A stretch of 64,000 bases of DNA from Hymenobacter sp. GOD-10R (GCF_035609205.1 NZ_CP141184.1:930001-994000), one strand, 5' to 3'; shown: positions 24,182 to 38,278, counted from the stretch's first letter. Made by a program: numbers and translations. The notes: generated from the letters alone by a model not told the origin.

Positions 24182-27100
24182 TTGGCTACACCGAAAGCAG
24201 AGGCTTTGCAGAAAGCCGACGAGCGAATCAATTTCGCCAAGATTAAGAAAGTTATCGAATACCCAGACTTCCTGGACGTGCAGCTGCAATCGTTCCAGGA
24301 TTTCTTTCAGTTGGAGACGGCTGCCGAAAGCCGTGCTGACGAAGGTCTGTTTAAGGTATTTGCGGAGAACTTTCCGATTTCGGACTCGCGCGAAAACTTC
24401 GTGTTGGAGTTCATTGACTACCACGTTGATCCACCAAAGTATTCGGTTGACGAATGCATTGACCGTGGTTTGACGTATTCAGTACCCTTGAAGGCTAAAC
24501 TGCGTCTTATCTGCAATGATACGGACAATGAGGACTTCGAGACGATAGAGCAAGAGGTTTTCTTGGGGAATATTCCCTACATGACCGAAAAAGGCTCTTT
24601 CGTAATTAACGGTGCTGAGCGCGTTATTGTATCGCAATTGCACCGTTCGCCTGGGGTTTTCTTTGCTCAAAGCAAGCACACCAACGGTACTAAGCTGTAC
24701 TCAGCTCGTATTATTCCGTTCAAAGGCTCGTGGATTGAGTTTGCTACGGACGTGAACAACGTGATGTATGCTTACATTGATCGGAAGAAGAAGTTTCCAG
24801 TAACAACGTTGTTGCGTGCTATCGGCTATGGCACCGACAAAGACATTCTCGATCTATTCGGTTTGTCGGAAGAGGTCAAGGCTGACAAGAAGAGCCTCAA
24901 GAAAGCTGTTGGCCGCAAGCTAGCTGCTCGGGTACTGCGTACCTGGACGGAGGACTTCGTAGACGAGGACACTGGTGAGGTTGTATCTATCGACCGGAAC
25001 GAAGTGCTTTTGGAGCGCGACTCTACTATTGAGGAAGAAGATATTGACACGATCCTAAATGCTGGGGCAAAGTCGGTAATTCTGCACCGTGAAAATGTGA
25101 ATATTGCGGATTTCGCAATCATCTATAACACGCTTCAGAAGGATAATTCCAACTCAGAGAAAGAAGCTGTCGAGCAGATATATCGTCAACTCCGTAATAC
25201 GGAGGCTCCTGATGAAGAAACTGCTCGAGACATCATTCAGAAGCTGTTCTTCTCTGATAAGCGCTATGACTTAGGTGATGTTGGCCGTTACCGGATCAAC
25301 AAGAAACTAGGTCTTGATAAGAACTGGGAAGCTCGGGTACTAACCAACGAGGACATCGTCCTTATCGTGAAGTACTTGATCGGCTTGATCAACTCGAAGG
25401 CAGTAGTCGATGATATTGACCACTTGTCTAACCGCCGAGTACGTACCGTAGGTGAGCAGCTTTACGCTCAGTTTGGCGTAGGTCTGGCCCGTATGGCACG
25501 TACGATTAAGGAACGCATGAACGTGCGCGACAACGAGGACTTCAAGCCGGTTGACTTGATCAATGCTCGTACTCTGTCGAGCGTTATCAACTCGTTTTTC
25601 GGTACAAACCAGTTATCACAGTTCATGGACCAAACGAACCCGCTAGCTGAGGTGACGCACAAACGTCGCGTATCAGCTCTTGGGCCAGGAGGTCTGTCAC
25701 GTGAGCGTGCTGGTTTCGAAGTACGTGACGTTCACTACACGCACTACGGTCGTCTTTGTACTATTGAGACGCCGGAAGGACCGAACATCGGGCTAATTTC
25801 GTCATTGTGCGTGCATGCTCGTGTGAACGGCATGGGCTTTATTGAGACACCTTACCGTGCCGTGAAAGAAGGCAAGGTAGATGTAACTGAACAAGTAAAG
25901 TATCTAACTGCTGAAGAGGAAGATACTCACCACATTGCTCAGGCTAACGCTCGTATCGACGAAGAAGGAAACTTCTTGTCGGAACTTGTAAAAGGTCGCT
26001 TTGAAGGTGACTTCCCAGTAGTAGAGCCTGGTGAGTACTCCTATATGGACGTAGCTCCGAACCAAATTGTGTCGGTGGCTGCTTCGTTGATTCCTTTCTT
26101 GGAACATGACGACGCCAACCGTGCACTGATGGGTTCGAACATGCAACGTCAAGCAGTACCGCTACTCCGTCCGCAGGCACCTATCGTGGGTACTGGTCTG
26201 GAAGGCCGCACAGCTATTGACTCGCGTACGCTGGTCGTAGCTGAAGGTACAGGTGTTATCGACTACGTTGATGCTAATAAGATCATTGTAAAATATGATC
26301 TGACACAAGAAGATATTCTCGTGAGCTTCGACGCTGAACGTGTTACCTATGATCTTATCAAGTTCCGTCGTACCAACCAAGATACTTGCATCAACCTGAC
26401 CCCGATCGTAAAACGCGGGCAGCGTGTTGAGAAAGGTCAGCCATTGTGCGAGGGTTATGGCACTAACAACGGTGAGCTAGCTTTAGGTCGTAACATGCAG
26501 GTGGCGTTTATGCCATGGCAGGGTTACAACTTCGAGGATGCTATTGTTATCTCTGAGCGTGTAGTTCGCGACGATATCTTCACTTCGATTCACATCGAAG
26601 AATTTGAGTTAGAAGTACGTGAAACAAAGCGTGGCGAAGAGGAACTGACTTCGGAGATTCCAAACGTTAGTGAGGAAGCCGTTCGTAACCTTGACGATAA
26701 TGGTATCATCCGTCTAGGTGCTGAAGTGAAGGAAGGTGACATTCTGATCGGTAAGATCACGCCGAAAGGAGAGACTGACCCAACGCCGGAAGAAAAGCTG
26801 CTCCGTGCCATCTTTGGTGACAAAGCTGGTGATGTGAAAGACGCTTCTCTTAAAGCGCCACCCTCATTGAACGGTGTGGTTATTGGCACGAAGCTGTTCT
26901 CGCGCCCGAAGAAAGACAAGAACCTACGCGCTAAGTCGAAGAAGGAAGTAGAAGAGTTGAAAGACCGCTACGCCCAAGAGCTTCGTGGTGTGAAGGCTGT
27001 GATGGTTGACAAGCTGGTGCAATTGCTAGAAGGTAAAACTTCGCAAGGTGTAAAGCACAAGTTCGGTGACGAAATTCTTTCGAAAGGAGCAAAGTTCGGC

Positions 27101-28072
27101 AAGAAGAACATCACGGAGGCGCTCTTCCCCGAGAAGAACCCTTACAAAGATGAGAGCAACTATGCTGTGCCAGAAGAGGTGAATATGTTCAAAGACCTCA
27201 TCTTGGAGAACTGGACGTCTGACGAGAAGGTGAATGGTATGGTGCTACAATTGGTGAAGAACTACACCAAGCGTCGCAACAACATCACGGCTCGTTTCAA
27301 GCGCGACCGGTTTACCTTGGAAGTAGGTGATGAATTACCCGCTGGCATTGTACAGCTCGCCAAAGTGTACATCGCGAAGAAGCGCAAGCTGAAAGTGGGT
27401 GACAAGATGGCCGGCCGTCACGGTAACAAAGGGGTAGTAGCTCGTATCGTTCGCGATGAGGACATGCCCTTCTTGCCGGATGGTACCCCGATGGACATCG
27501 TGCTCAACCCGCTTGGTGTACCTAGCCGTATGAACATCGGTCAGATCTATGAAACGGTACTAGGCTGGGCAGGTCTGAAGCTAGGTCGTACGTATGCTAC
27601 TCCAATTTTTGATGGTGCTACCGAAGAGGAAGTATCACGTGAATTGACAGAAGCTGGCTTGCCACGCTTTGGCCGCGCTTACCTGCACGATGGTCTGACG
27701 GGTGACCGTTTCGACCAGCCTGTAACGGTAGGTGTAATCTACATGCTGAAGCTAGGTCACTTGGTTGATGACAAGATGCACGCTCGTTCTATTGGACCCT
27801 ACTCGCTTATTACGCAGCAGCCGCTGGGTGGTAAGGCGCAGTTTGGTGGTCAGCGCTTCGGCGAGATGGAGGTGTGGGCACTAGAAGCTTTCGGTGCTTC
27901 CAACGTACTACAGGAAATCCTGACGGTGAAGTCGGACGACGTGATTGGCCGTGCCAAGGCGTACGAGGCAATCGTAAAAGGTGACGTGCTGCCAAAGCCA
28001 AATATTCCTGAGTCATTCAATGTGCTTATCCACGAGCTACGTGGTCTGGCTCTGGAGATTACGCTTGATTAG
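24182..28072 (+). CDS. rpoB: DNA-directed RNA polymerase subunit beta
   Basis: A 1296-residue catalytic subunit. The rifampicin pocket [12 protein letters not shown] near residues 476-487 and the following [21 protein letters not shown] are intact. The C-terminal half has [10 protein letters not shown] and [24 protein letters not shown]. The start is TTG at 24182 (TTG GCT ACA CCG). An in-frame TAA at 24167-24169 and absence of any ATG or GTG in between leave TTG as the only conventional start; the next in-frame Met is about 130 residues in. It is preceded by two attenuator-like hairpins and followed by rpoC. Confidence 0.98.
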   Translation: MATPKAEALQKADERINFAKIKKVIEYPDFLDVQLQSFQDFFQLETAAESRADEGLFKVFAENFPISDSRENFVLEFIDYHVDPPKYSVDECIDRGLTYSVPLKAKLRLICNDTDNEDFETIEQEVFLGNIPYMTEKGSFVINGAERVIVSQLHRSPGVFFAQSKHTNGTKLYSARIIPFKGSWIEFATDVNNVMYAYIDRKKKFPVTTLLRAIGYGTDKDILDLFGLSEEVKADKKSLKKAVGRKLAARVLRTWTEDFVDEDTGEVVSIDRNEVLLERDSTIEEEDIDTILNAGAKSVILHRENVNIADFAIIYNTLQKDNSNSEKEAVEQIYRQLRNTEAPDEETARDIIQKLFFSDKRYDLGDVGRYRINKKLGLDKNWEARVLTNEDIVLIVKYLIGLINSKAVVDDIDHLSNRRVRTVGEQLYAQFGVGLARMARTIKERMNVRDNEDFKPVDLINARTLSSVINSFFGTNQLSQFMDQTNPLAEVTHKRRVSALGPGGLSRERAGFEVRDVHYTHYGRLCTIETPEGPNIGLISSLCVHARVNGMGFIETPYRAVKEGKVDVTEQVKYLTAEEEDTHHIAQANARIDEEGNFLSELVKGRFEGDFPVVEPGEYSYMDVAPNQIVSVAASLIPFLEHDDANRALMGSNMQRQAVPLLRPQAPIVGTGLEGRTAIDSRTLVVAEGTGVIDYVDANKIIVKYDLTQEDILVSFDAERVTYDLIKFRRTNQDTCINLTPIVKRGQRVEKGQPLCEGYGTNNGELALGRNMQVAFMPWQGYNFEDAIVISERVVRDDIFTSIHIEEFELEVRETKRGEEELTSEIPNVSEEAVRNLDDNGIIRLGAEVKEGDILIGKITPKGETDPTPEEKLLRAIFGDKAGDVKDASLKAPPSLNGVVIGTKLFSRPKKDKNLRAKSKKEVEELKDRYAQELRGVKAVMVDKLVQLLEGKTSQGVKHKFGDEILSKGAKFGKKNITEALFPEKNPYKDESNYAVPEEVNMFKDLILENWTSDEKVNGMVLQLVKNYTKRRNNITARFKRDRFTLEVGDELPAGIVQLAKVYIAKKRKLKVGDKMAGRHGNKGVVARIVRDEDMPFLPDGTPMDIVLNPLGVPSRMNIGQIYETVLGWAGLKLGRTYATPIFDGATEEEVSRELTEAGLPRFGRAYLHDGLTGDRFDQPVTVGVIYMLKLGHLVDDKMHARSIGPYSLITQQPLGGKAQFGGQRFGEMEVWALEAFGASNVLQEILTVKSDDVIGRAKAYEAIVKGDVLPKPNIPESFNVLIHELRGLALEITLD

Positions 28073-28080
28073 ATAGATAC

Positions 28081-28121
28081 AGGTACGGCTCAGTTTCATT
28101 AAGATGGAACGAGTCGTACCT
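28081..28121 (+). promoter_or_regulatory. Long hairpin between rpoB and rpoC
   Basis: Outer arms AGGTACGGCTC / GAGTCGTACCT with one G-U pair, continued by inner GTTTCAT / ATGGAAC around TAAG. No T-tract follows, so it looks like an RNA processing or stability element rather than a terminator. Confidence 0.55.
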
Positions 28122-28188
28122 ATTCTAGTGTTACCCTAGGCTGCAAGGCATATTTTCTTCCGACATAAGTTTTTAGAGAAACGACAGC

Positions 28189-31100
28189 ATGGCGTTTGCA
28201 AAAAATAAAAAACTGGTGCAGGACTTCTCGAAAGTCACTATTTCACTGGCTTCGCCCGAATCCATTTTGGAGCGGTCGAACGGAGAGGTAGTGAAGCCCG
28301 AGACGATCAACTACCGGACGTACAAGCCTGAAATGGGTGGCTTGTTCTGCGAGCGGATTTTCGGTCCTGTGAAGGATTGGGAATGCCACTGCGGCAAATA
28401 CAAGCGCATTCGTTATAAAGGCATCATCTGCGACCGTTGCGGCGTAGAGGTGACCGAGAAAAAGGTGCGTCGTGAGCGGATGGGCCACATCGAATTGGTG
28501 GTGCCTGTTGCTCACATTTGGTACTTCAAGTCTTTGCCCAACAAAATTGGCTACCTGCTGGGCCTGCCCACCAAGAAGCTAGATCAGATCATCTACTACG
28601 AGCGTTATGTAGTAGTACAACCTGGTGTTCTGGCTGAGGAGGGTGTACAGCAACTCGACTTCCTCACCGAAGATGAGTACCTCGACATCATCGATAAGCT
28701 CCCCCGCGAGAACCAGATGTTGCCGAATGAAGACCCTAATAAATTCATTGCCCGGATGGGAGCCGATGCGCTGCAACTTCTGCTGGAGCGCACCAACCTA
28801 GATGAGCTTTCCTATTCTCTCCGCGACTCTGCGGCGCATGAAACTTCACAGCAGCGTAAAGCTGAAGCGTTGAAGCGTCTGCGCGTAGTAGAAGCGTTCC
28901 GCGATGCGGCTACTCGTATCGAGAACAAGCCGGAGTGGATGGTAATTCGCATGGTACCGGTAATCCCACCGGAACTGCGTCCGCTTGTGCCGTTGGATGG
29001 TGGCCGCTTTGCTACCTCCGACTTGAACGACCTGTATCGTCGCGTAATTATCCGTAACAACCGCTTGAAGCGTCTGATCGAGATCAAAGCGCCTGAAGTG
29101 ATTCTGCGGAACGAGAAGCGTATGCTACAGGAAGCGGTTGACTCGCTGTTCGACAACTCGCGTAAGGTGAACGCCGTGCGCGCTGAAGGTAACCGTGCAC
29201 TGAAGTCGCTGTCTGATATGCTGAAAGGCAAGCAGGGCCGCTTCCGTCAGAACTTGCTAGGTAAGCGTGTTGACTATTCAGGTCGTTCGGTTATCGTCGT
29301 TGGTCCTGAGCTGAAATTGCACGAGTGCGGTCTGCCCAAGAACATGGCAGCTGAGCTGTTCAAGCCGTTCATCATCCGTAAGCTCATTGAGCGCGGTATT
29401 GTGAAGACGGTAAAGTCAGCAAAGAAGATCGTTGACCGCAAAGATGCCGTGGTATGGGACATCTTGGAGAACGTACTGAAAGGACACCCTGTGCTCCTGA
29501 ACCGTGCTCCTACGCTGCACCGTCTAGGTATTCAAGCTTTTCAACCACGTCTAATTGAGGGCAAAGCTATTCAGCTGCATCCTCTCGTTTGTACTGCCTT
29601 CAACGCTGACTTTGACGGTGACCAGATGGCTGTGCACGTTCCACTAGGACCGGCTGCTATCTTGGAAGCTTCGATGCTCATGTTGGCGTCGCACAACATC
29701 CTGAACCCTGCCAACGGCGCACCTATTGCGGTACCGTCGCAGGACATGGTTCTAGGTTTGTACTACGTAACCAAAGGCAAGCGTAGCACCGACGATGAGA
29801 ACGTACAAGGTGAAGACCGTATGTTCTACTCCGATGAGGAAGTAGTAATTGCCATCAACGAAGGCCAGCTTTCGAAGCACGCTTACATCAAGGTGCGTAC
29901 GAAAGTACGTGACGAAAATGATGAGCTTGTAACGAAAGTTATCGAGACTGTTGCTGGCCGTGTGCTGTTCAACCAGTTGGTGCCTGAAGAAGTAGGTTTT
30001 GTTGACGAATTGTTGACGAAGAAGAAGCTTCAGCAAATCATCTCGTTGGTGTTCAAGCGTTCGGGCATGGCTCGTACCGCTCAGTTCCTTGACGACATTA
30101 AGACCTTAGGTTTCCAGTCAGCTTACAAAGGTGGTCTGTCGATGGGTCTAGGTGACATCCAGATTCCTGCGGAGAAAGATGCTCTGGTAGCCCAAGCTCA
30201 AGCAGATGTAGCTGCCGTGACGCAGAACTACCAGATGGGTCTGATTACAGATAACGAGCGTTACAACCAAGTTATTGACATCTGGACGCGTATCAACAAC
30301 CAGATCACGGAGACGCTAATGGGACGCCTTGAAAAGGAGAACCAAGGCTTCAACTCGATCTACATGATGATGCACTCTGGTGCTCGTGGTTCGCGTGAGC
30401 AGATCCGTCAGCTTGGCGGTATGCGTGGTTTGATGGCTAAGCCTCAGAAGTCGTTGCAAGGTTCGGTAGGTGAGATTATTGAAAACCCGATTTTGTCTAA
30501 CTTCAAAGAAGGTCTAGACGTTATCGAGTACTTCATTTCAACCCACGGTGCTCGTAAAGGTCTTGCTGACACTGCTCTGAAGACAGCTGACGCAGGTTAC
30601 CTGACCCGTCGTCTAGTAGACGTATCACAAGACGTAATCGTGAACGAAGTAGACTGCGGTACGCTGCGTGGCCTTGAAGTTTCGGCTTTGAAGGACAACG
30701 AAGACATCGTAGAGTCACTGGCTGAACGTATCCTAGGTCGTGTAGCTGTTCACGATGTAGTTCATCCTGTAACAGACGAAGTAATTCTGCCGGCTGGTGA
30801 AGAAATCACCGAAGAATATACTCGCTTGATTGACAATGCTGGTATTGAGACGGTGGAAATCCGTTCAGTACTGACTTGCGAATCGAAGCGTGGTATCTGT
30901 GCTAAGTGCTATGGTCGTAACCTGTCTTCAGGCCGCATGGTACAGAAAGGTGAGGCAGTAGGTGTTATCGCTGCACAATCCATCGGTGAGCCTGGTACCC
31001 AGTTGACGTTGCGTACGTTCCACGTAGGTGGTACAGCTTCTAACATCGCAGTTGAGGCTAGCATCCGCGCTAAGTTCAACGGTGTAGTAGAATTCGAAGA

Positions 31101-32538
31101 CATCCGTACTGTTGACAGCACCAACGCTGAAGGCGAGAAGGTAAAAGTTGTAATGGGCCGCTCGGGTGAAATCCGCATCGTGGAGCCTAACACAGGTAAA
31201 GTTTACATTTCGAACCACGTGCCTTACGGCTCGTTCCTCTACGCTGACGAAGGTCAGCAAGTAGAGAAAGGGTTTGTGATGTGTAACTGGGACCCTTACA
31301 ACGCTGTCATTCTATCCGAATTCGACGGTACTGTACAATATGATGCTATTACGGAAGGTGTCACTTACCGTGAAGAGTCGGACGAGCAAACAGGTCACCG
31401 CGAGAAAGTAATCATTGAGTCTAGAGACAAGACGCAGAACCCCTCGATCATTGTGAAGCCTGGTAAGTCAGGCGACACAGAAGGTCAGAAAGGATACAGC
31501 ATTCCGGTTGGTTCGCACATCAACGTGGAGAACGGCGACAAGATCAAAGCTGGCCACATCCTAGCTAAGATCCCGCGTGCCGTGGGTAAAACCCGTGACA
31601 TCACCGGTGGTCTACCTCGCGTTACTGAATTGTTCGAAGCTCGTAACCCATCGAACCCAGCTGTTGTGTCGGAAATTGATGGTGTAGTAACTTACGGTAC
31701 GGTGAAGCGTGGTAACCGCGAAATCTTCGTCGAGTCGAAAGACGGTGTGAAGAAGAAGTACATGGTGCCATTGTCTAAGCACATCCTAGTGCAGGACAAT
31801 GACTTCGTACGTGCTGGTATGCCACTTTCTGATGGTGCTATCACGCCAACTGACATCCTGAACATTCAGGGGCCAGGTGCTGTGCAGGAGTACCTCGTGA
31901 ATGAAATTCAGGAAGTATATCGCCTGCAGGGTGTAAAGATCAACGACAAACACATCGAGGTGGTAGTTCGTCAGATGATGCAGAAAGTGGTCATCCTTGA
32001 TGCTGGCGACACAACCTTCCTGGAGAACCAGGTAATCGACAAGATTACGTTCATGGAGGAAAACGATACCATCATTGACATGAAGGTCGTTACTGAAGCA
32101 GGAGACTCTCCGAACTTGAAGCCTGGCCAGATCGTGAGTGCCCGTCGTTTGCGCGATGAGAACTCTAGCTTGAAGCGCCGTGACCTCAAGTTGGTGCAGG
32201 TACGTGAGGCGCAGCCCGCTGTGTCGCGTCCTACACTTCAAGGTATCACACAGGCTTCGCTCGGTACTCAGTCGTTCATCTCGGCAGCATCCTTCCAGGA
32301 GACGACGAAGGTGCTTTCAGAAGCTGCCATCCGTGGTAAGGCTGATGAGTTGCTCGGACTGAAGGAGAACGTGATTGTGGGTCACCTCATTCCAGCCGGT
32401 ACTGGCCTGCGTGAATACACGCGCCAAGTTGTTGGCTCGAAAGAGGAGTTGGAAGCGCTGCAAGCTGCTAAAGCTGAAGCTCCTGAGCCCAAGCGTACTT
32501 CGCGAGCTAGCAAGCGGGAAACTTCTGTACAGGAGTAG
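28189..32538 (+). CDS. rpoC: DNA-directed RNA polymerase subunit beta'
   Basis: A 1449-residue subunit with the Mg-binding catalytic motif NADFDGD at residues 472-478. The N-terminal zinc ribbon shows CHCGKYK and CDRCG; the second zinc site has [41 protein letters not shown] marks the trigger-loop region. The last 20 residues ([18 protein letters not shown]) are a polar tail. It follows rpoB after 116 nt with a hairpin between, and is followed by a strong terminator and the DUF3467 gene. Confidence 0.99.
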   Translation: MAFAKNKKLVQDFSKVTISLASPESILERSNGEVVKPETINYRTYKPEMGGLFCERIFGPVKDWECHCGKYKRIRYKGIICDRCGVEVTEKKVRRERMGHIELVVPVAHIWYFKSLPNKIGYLLGLPTKKLDQIIYYERYVVVQPGVLAEEGVQQLDFLTEDEYLDIIDKLPRENQMLPNEDPNKFIARMGADALQLLLERTNLDELSYSLRDSAAHETSQQRKAEALKRLRVVEAFRDAATRIENKPEWMVIRMVPVIPPELRPLVPLDGGRFATSDLNDLYRRVIIRNNRLKRLIEIKAPEVILRNEKRMLQEAVDSLFDNSRKVNAVRAEGNRALKSLSDMLKGKQGRFRQNLLGKRVDYSGRSVIVVGPELKLHECGLPKNMAAELFKPFIIRKLIERGIVKTVKSAKKIVDRKDAVVWDILENVLKGHPVLLNRAPTLHRLGIQAFQPRLIEGKAIQLHPLVCTAFNADFDGDQMAVHVPLGPAAILEASMLMLASHNILNPANGAPIAVPSQDMVLGLYYVTKGKRSTDDENVQGEDRMFYSDEEVVIAINEGQLSKHAYIKVRTKVRDENDELVTKVIETVAGRVLFNQLVPEEVGFVDELLTKKKLQQIISLVFKRSGMARTAQFLDDIKTLGFQSAYKGGLSMGLGDIQIPAEKDALVAQAQADVAAVTQNYQMGLITDNERYNQVIDIWTRINNQITETLMGRLEKENQGFNSIYMMMHSGARGSREQIRQLGGMRGLMAKPQKSLQGSVGEIIENPILSNFKEGLDVIEYFISTHGARKGLADTALKTADAGYLTRRLVDVSQDVIVNEVDCGTLRGLEVSALKDNEDIVESLAERILGRVAVHDVVHPVTDEVILPAGEEITEEYTRLIDNAGIETVEIRSVLTCESKRGICAKCYGRNLSSGRMVQKGEAVGVIAAQSIGEPGTQLTLRTFHVGGTASNIAVEASIRAKFNGVVEFEDIRTVDSTNAEGEKVKVVMGRSGEIRIVEPNTGKVYISNHVPYGSFLYADEGQQVEKGFVMCNWDPYNAVILSEFDGTVQYDAITEGVTYREESDEQTGHREKVIIESRDKTQNPSIIVKPGKSGDTEGQKGYSIPVGSHINVENGDKIKAGHILAKIPRAVGKTRDITGGLPRVTELFEARNPSNPAVVSEIDGVVTYGTVKRGNREIFVESKDGVKKKYMVPLSKHILVQDNDFVRAGMPLSDGAITPTDILNIQGPGAVQEYLVNEIQEVYRLQGVKINDKHIEVVVRQMMQKVVILDAGDTTFLENQVIDKITFMEENDTIIDMKVVTEAGDSPNLKPGQIVSARRLRDENSSLKRRDLKLVQVREAQPAVSRPTLQGITQASLGTQSFISAASFQETTKVLSEAAIRGKADELLGLKENVIVGHLIPAGTGLREYTRQVVGSKEELEALQAAKAEAPEPKRTSRASKRETSVQE

Positions 32539-32562
32539 GTCTCACTTAATGCTTGAATTAGG

Positions 32563-32596
32563 AAAGCCGACTGGGATGACCAGTCGGCTTTTTCTT
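32563..32596 (+). terminator. Intrinsic terminator after rpoC
   Basis: Perfect 12-bp stem AAAGCCGACTGG / CCAGTCGGCTTT with a 5-nt loop, followed by TTCTTTTT. It separates rpoC from the DUF3467 gene. Confidence 0.92.
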
Positions 32597-32643
32597 TTTA
32601 GTAATTTTACTAAACTATCTAGTCCCAAACAGAACGACACACC

Positions 32644-32979
32644 ATGGAACAAGAGCCTTCTGACTTGAATAATCCACAGGACCCTAACGCCATCAACATT
32701 GAATTGCCAGAAGCTATTGCGGAAGGCGAGTACGTAAACCTAGCTATGATAGCTCATAGCAGCAGCGAGTTCGTGATAGATTTTATACGAATGATGCCTG
32801 GTGTTCCAAAAGCCAAAGTAAAGTCACGCATCGTTCTCACGCCGGAGCATGCTAAGCGCCTACTGAGCGCATTAGGAGACAACCTCACTCGATTTGAACA
32901 AACATTCGGTGCTATCAAGCAGCATGCGGATGTACCTAGCTTTCCGATGAACTTTGGTGGAACGATGGGTGAGGCATAG
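32644..32979 (+). CDS. DUF3467 domain protein
   Basis: This 111-residue soluble protein matches the DUF3467 family, a small conserved protein of unknown function. Characteristic parts are EGEYVNLAMIAHSSSEFVIDF and the helix RIVLTPEHAKRLLSALGDNL. In Bacteroidota it commonly follows rpoC, as here, 105 nt after the stop. That conserved neighbourhood suggests a link to transcription or translation, but nothing in the sequence proves it. It lies beyond the rpoC terminator, so it needs read-through or its own promoter. Confidence 0.85.
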   Translation: MEQEPSDLNNPQDPNAINIELPEAIAEGEYVNLAMIAHSSSEFVIDFIRMMPGVPKAKVKSRIVLTPEHAKRLLSALGDNLTRFEQTFGAIKQHADVPSFPMNFGGTMGEA

Positions 32980-33321
32980 GAGTTATTGACGTCAACAAAG
33001 TAATAGTTAAGTACCCACTTGTTGCTTTTAAGCTTACCAACATACCATTTTGTAATAATAACTCCTGGTCACAGCTAGCAGGAAGCAAAGACCGAAGAAG
33101 TCAAAAGGCAGAAAAGCATATTGTATAAAAAGCAACATGTTACTCATGACAATCTGAAGGAGTTGAGTACGCTGCACTTATGACTTGTAAATATTAATCG
33201 AGAGACATCAGCATTCTATAAAATTATCTATTTCAACCTGTTTGCTATTCTGATTCAGAACCTCTACCTTTGCAAGCCTAATTTTTTGGGAGAGAACCCC
33301 CCTCGACAAACCATTCTATAG
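32980..33321. other. Intergenic region, about 340 bp, upstream of rpsL
   Basis: AT-rich spacer between the DUF3467 gene and rpsL. It holds the rpsL promoter at its right end. I see no other gene, repeat or structured RNA in it. Confidence 0.6.
33241..33272 (+). promoter_or_regulatory. Promoter of the rpsL-rpsG-fusA-rpsJ operon
   Basis: TTTG at 33241-33244 and TACCTTTG at 33265-33272 with 20 nt between, followed by CAAGCC. It matches the Bacteroidota housekeeping consensus and leaves a leader of about 40 nt before the rpsL ATG. Confidence 0.85.
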
Positions 33322-33750
33322 ATGCCAACCATCAATCAATTAGTACGAAAAGGAAGAGAGAAGCTGACGACCAAGTCGAAGTCGCCTGCTCTCGATTCTT
33401 GCCCGCAGCGCCGTGGCGTGTGCACCCGTGTATACACCACTACGCCTAAGAAGCCGAACTCGGCCATGCGTAAAGTCGCTCGCGTGCGTCTCACCAATGG
33501 CAAAGAAGTCAACGCCTACATCCCAGGCGAAGGCCATAACCTGCAGGAGCACTCGATCGTGCTGATTCGCGGTGGCCGTGTAAAAGACTTGCCAGGTGTA
33601 CGTTACCACATCATTCGTGGTGCCCTCGACACAGCTGGTGTAAATGGTCGTCTGCAGCGCCGTTCCAAGTATGGCGCTAAGCGTCCTAAGCCAGGTCAGC
33701 CAGTAGCAACTGGAAAAGGCGGCAAACCAGCACCCGGTAAGAAGAAATAA
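33322..33750 (+). CDS. rpsL: 30S ribosomal protein S12
   Basis: A 142-residue decoding-centre protein. [12 protein letters not shown] and [17 protein letters not shown] hold the two Lys sites classically linked to streptomycin resistance, both wild type. The C-terminus continues about 15 residues past the common end with a Gly/Lys/Pro-rich tail ending GKKK. It opens the str operon, ahead of rpsG. Confidence 0.98.
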   Translation: MPTINQLVRKGREKLTTKSKSPALDSCPQRRGVCTRVYTTTPKKPNSAMRKVARVRLTNGKEVNAYIPGEGHNLQEHSIVLIRGGRVKDLPGVRYHIIRGALDTAGVNGRLQRRSKYGAKRPKPGQPVATGKGGKPAPGKKK

Positions 33751-33767
33751 GCTAGTAGGGAGTAATT

Positions 33768-33828
33768 GGTATTGAGTGTTGAGACCTGTTCTCTTCTCAA
33801 TACTTAATACTCAATACCTAATACTAAC
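33768..33828 (+). repeat. Inverted and tandem short repeats between rpsL and rpsG
   Basis: GGTATTGAGT (33768-33777) pairs with ACTCAATACC (33809-33818), with TTGAG / CTCAA nested inside. The 3' half consists of four degenerate 7-base units of the form ATACTYA running up to the rpsG start codon. Confidence 0.7.
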
Positions 33829-33829
33829 C

Positions 33830-34297
33830 ATGAGAAAGTCAAAACCAAAGAAGCGCATTCTCCTGCCTGACCCAAAGTACAAGGAGACGCTAGTAACCCG
33901 TTTCGTAAACTACATGATGTACGACGGGAAGAAAAACCTAGCTTATACCATTTTCTACGATGCTTGTGAATTAGTTGAGCAGCGTACTAAAGAGAATGGA
34001 TTAGAGCAGTGGCGCAAGGCATTAAATAATGTAATGCCGAGCGTGGAAGTAAAAAGCCGCCGCGTAGGCGGTGCTACTTTTCAAGTGCCGATCGAAGTAC
34101 GTGCTGACCGTAAGATCTCAGTTGGCATGAAATGGATGATCCAGTATGCACGTCGTCGTGGCGAAAAGACCATGAAAGACAAGCTAGCTGGTGAAATCAT
34201 TGCAGCTGCCAAGGGAGAAGGTGCTTCTGTTAAAAAGAAGGATGACACCCACCGGATGGCTGAAGCTAATAAAGCTTTCTCGCACTTCCGATTCTAG
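33830..34297 (+). CDS. rpsG: 30S ribosomal protein S7
   Basis: A 155-residue primary assembly protein of the 30S head. It begins [17 protein letters not shown] and includes [14 protein letters not shown] and [16 protein letters not shown]. An upstream in-frame start at 33776 would add 18 residues coded by the spacer repeat; it was rejected because family members start at the MRK. Downstream is fusA. Confidence 0.98.
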   Translation: MRKSKPKKRILLPDPKYKETLVTRFVNYMMYDGKKNLAYTIFYDACELVEQRTKENGLEQWRKALNNVMPSVEVKSRRVGGATFQVPIEVRADRKISVGMKWMIQYARRRGEKTMKDKLAGEIIAAAKGEGASVKKKDDTHRMAEANKAFSHFRF

Positions 34298-34397
34298 TAT
34301 TAGCATTTTTGGCGGTTAGGGGATTTAGTAGTCTAATTTTGTGTTCAGACAATTACTAGGGCTTTGAGTCCTCTAGCTTCTAAGATTCAACAAGAAA

Positions 34398-36539
<2,142 letters not shown>

Positions 36540-36559
36540 TTGCTTTCAGACTAAGAAAA

Positions 36560-36865
36560 ATGAACCAGAAAATTCGTATCAAACTTAAGTCCTACGATCA
36601 TAATCTCGTGGATAAGTCATCCGAGAAGATCGTGAAAGCGGTGAAGGCTACGGGTGCTATTGTAAGCGGACCAATTCCGTTGCCAACAAACAAAGAGAAG
36701 TTCACAGTCCTTCGTTCGCCTCACGTGAACAAGAAGTCTCGTGAGCAATTTCAGCTCTGCACGTACAAGCGTTTAGTAGATATCTACTCGACTTCATCGA
36801 AGACAGTAGATGCTCTAATGAAGCTAGAATTGCCTAGCGGCGTTGATGTTGAGATTAAAGTTTGA
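36560..36865 (+). CDS. rpsJ: 30S ribosomal protein S10
   Basis: A 101-residue protein of the 30S head that also binds NusB/NusG in antitermination. It shows [46 protein letters not shown] and [14 protein letters not shown]. In Bacteroidota it usually leads into rplC; here a strong terminator follows and two unrelated membrane genes come next, so it is the last gene of the str transcript. Confidence 0.98.
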   Translation: MNQKIRIKLKSYDHNLVDKSSEKIVKAVKATGAIVSGPIPLPTNKEKFTVLRSPHVNKKSREQFQLCTYKRLVDIYSTSSKTVDALMKLELPSGVDVEIKV

Positions 36866-36890
36866 TCAGGTCATTCTATCTCTAATTAAA

Positions 36891-36927
36891 AACACCCTCT
36901 GGTTAGTAAACCAGAGGGTGTTTTTTT
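36891..36927 (+). terminator. Strong terminator after rpsJ
   Basis: Perfect 12-bp stem AACACCCTCTGG / CCAGAGGGTGTT with an 8-nt loop and T5 beyond the stem. It separates the str operon from the inserted ligase-like genes. Confidence 0.95.
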
Positions 36928-37003
36928 GTCCTAGCCAAACGATGATGCTAGGTATGGTTATTTGCTTTATTTACGCGAGGATGTACAAACATCCGATAAA
37001 ACC

Positions 37004-38278
37004 ATGAACTGTATATACACAACACCTATATCGCTTACACACCGGCTGGCCGAGATATTTTGTGCAACTATTATCATTGGCCTTTTTACCAAGGGGTTCT
37101 TACCAGCTTTATCTACCATCGGTACAATCTGTCTCTTCTTAACTGCCCTCCTTTATCAAGTCGCAAATACGAAAGAGAAAGCAAACAGGAGCAACTGGGT
37201 GATATATATGATGCCAACAGGTGTCTTTTTAGTTCATCTATTTTCTGGCTTAAACACAGAAGTAGCACATAGGCAAGGGTTATGGGAAGATTTGCTTCTG
37301 GAGTCCCCTTTTTTGTTGCTACCTCTATCTTTTGTGTTGCTGCCGAAATGGCCAGAGCAATATCTGAATCGGTTGTTCTTGCTATTCTTCTGCTTAGTGC
37401 TCCTATCTGCGTTAGGGAGTACAGCCAATTACGTGTTGCATGCTGATGAGATTAACAAGCTGTATTCTCAATCGCAAATAATGCCGACTGTACCGGATTA
37501 TATACGTTTCAGTTTGATGGTGACATTTGCAATTGTGATAGCCGTACAATTTGTCAGAAGCAAGGCTATTACGAAGCAGAAGCGTTTTGCATTAATTGTA
37601 AGCGTAACGTTCCTAGTACTATACCTGTACTTGCTTGCTGTGCGTAGCGGTCTAGGAGCTTTCAACGCGCTGGGTCTATTTGCTATAGTATGGTTGGTTT
37701 GGAAGCGCCGAGAATATACTCAGGCAATAGTGTTAGCTACACTATTAATCTTGTTGCCTGCAATGAGCTTCTTCTGCTTTCCTACTTTCCGGAACAAATA
37801 TTATAACACTCAATACGATGTAGCGCAAGTACAAACTTCAGGTTCTGCTAATAACCTATCACTAGTTGGACGATTCTATTCCTATAAGGTAGGCTTACAA
37901 TTGGTGCGGCAATATCCTTGGTTTGGTGTAGGTAAAGCTGACATGGAGCAAGAAGTAAGCTATTTCTATAGGCGTGACTATCCTGATATTGATCCTAGTT
38001 CTTATCTAATGCCACATAACCAGTTCCTCTATTACCTAGTGGCTTTTGGCTGTATAGGGTTAATGGCATTTCTATACTGCTTCTATTACCCTTTGTTAGT
38101 AGCTTGGCAGCAAAACTCTTTATTACTGATAGCCCATTACGTGATAGTTTCTTGTTCCTTCATAGTTGAATTTACTCTAGATCAAAAGAACCAAATAGGC
38201 GCTATGTATAGCATATTATTTATATTGCTATGTACAGCGAATATGATTTCGAGTAAGGACAAGCAGCTTAATCAGTAA
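37004..38278 (+). CDS. O-antigen ligase-like membrane protein, first of a tandem pair
   Basis: The ATG at 37004 gives a 424-residue polytopic protein with about ten hydrophobic helices; a TTG at 36962 was rejected. It carries the Wzy_C/WaaL periplasmic loop: YPWFGVGKADMEQEV, then LMPHNQFLYYLVAFGCIG with the HNQ motif. The upstream block MPTVPDYIRFSLMV is shared with its neighbour. Such proteins ligate or polymerise lipid-linked glycans. Base composition is visibly more AT-rich, with many ATA and TTA codons, than the ribosomal genes on each side. No glycosyltransferase or transporter gene accompanies it. Confidence 0.85.
   Translation: MNCIYTTPISLTHRLAEIFCATIIIGLFTKGFLPALSTIGTICLFLTALLYQVANTKEKANRSNWVIYMMPTGVFLVHLFSGLNTEVAHRQGLWEDLLLESPFLLLPLSFVLLPKWPEQYLNRLFLLFFCLVLLSALGSTANYVLHADEINKLYSQSQIMPTVPDYIRFSLMVTFAIVIAVQFVRSKAITKQKRFALIVSVTFLVLYLYLLAVRSGLGAFNALGLFAIVWLVWKRREYTQAIVLATLLILLPAMSFFCFPTFRNKYYNTQYDVAQVQTSGSANNLSLVGRFYSYKVGLQLVRQYPWFGVGKADMEQEVSYFYRRDYPDIDPSSYLMPHNQFLYYLVAFGCIGLMAFLYCFYYPLLVAWQQNSLLLIAHYVIVSCSFIVEFTLDQKNQIGAMYSILFILLCTANMISSKDKQLNQ

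Noticed and set aside
24170..24571. Downstream ATG for rpoB
   Set aside because: The first in-frame Met lies about 130 residues inside the conserved N-terminal domain; TTG at 24182 gives the correct beginning.
33776..33829. N-terminal extension of S7 ([11 protein letters not shown] and on)
   Set aside because: It is coded by the spacer repeats; S7 families begin at MRK, at 33830.
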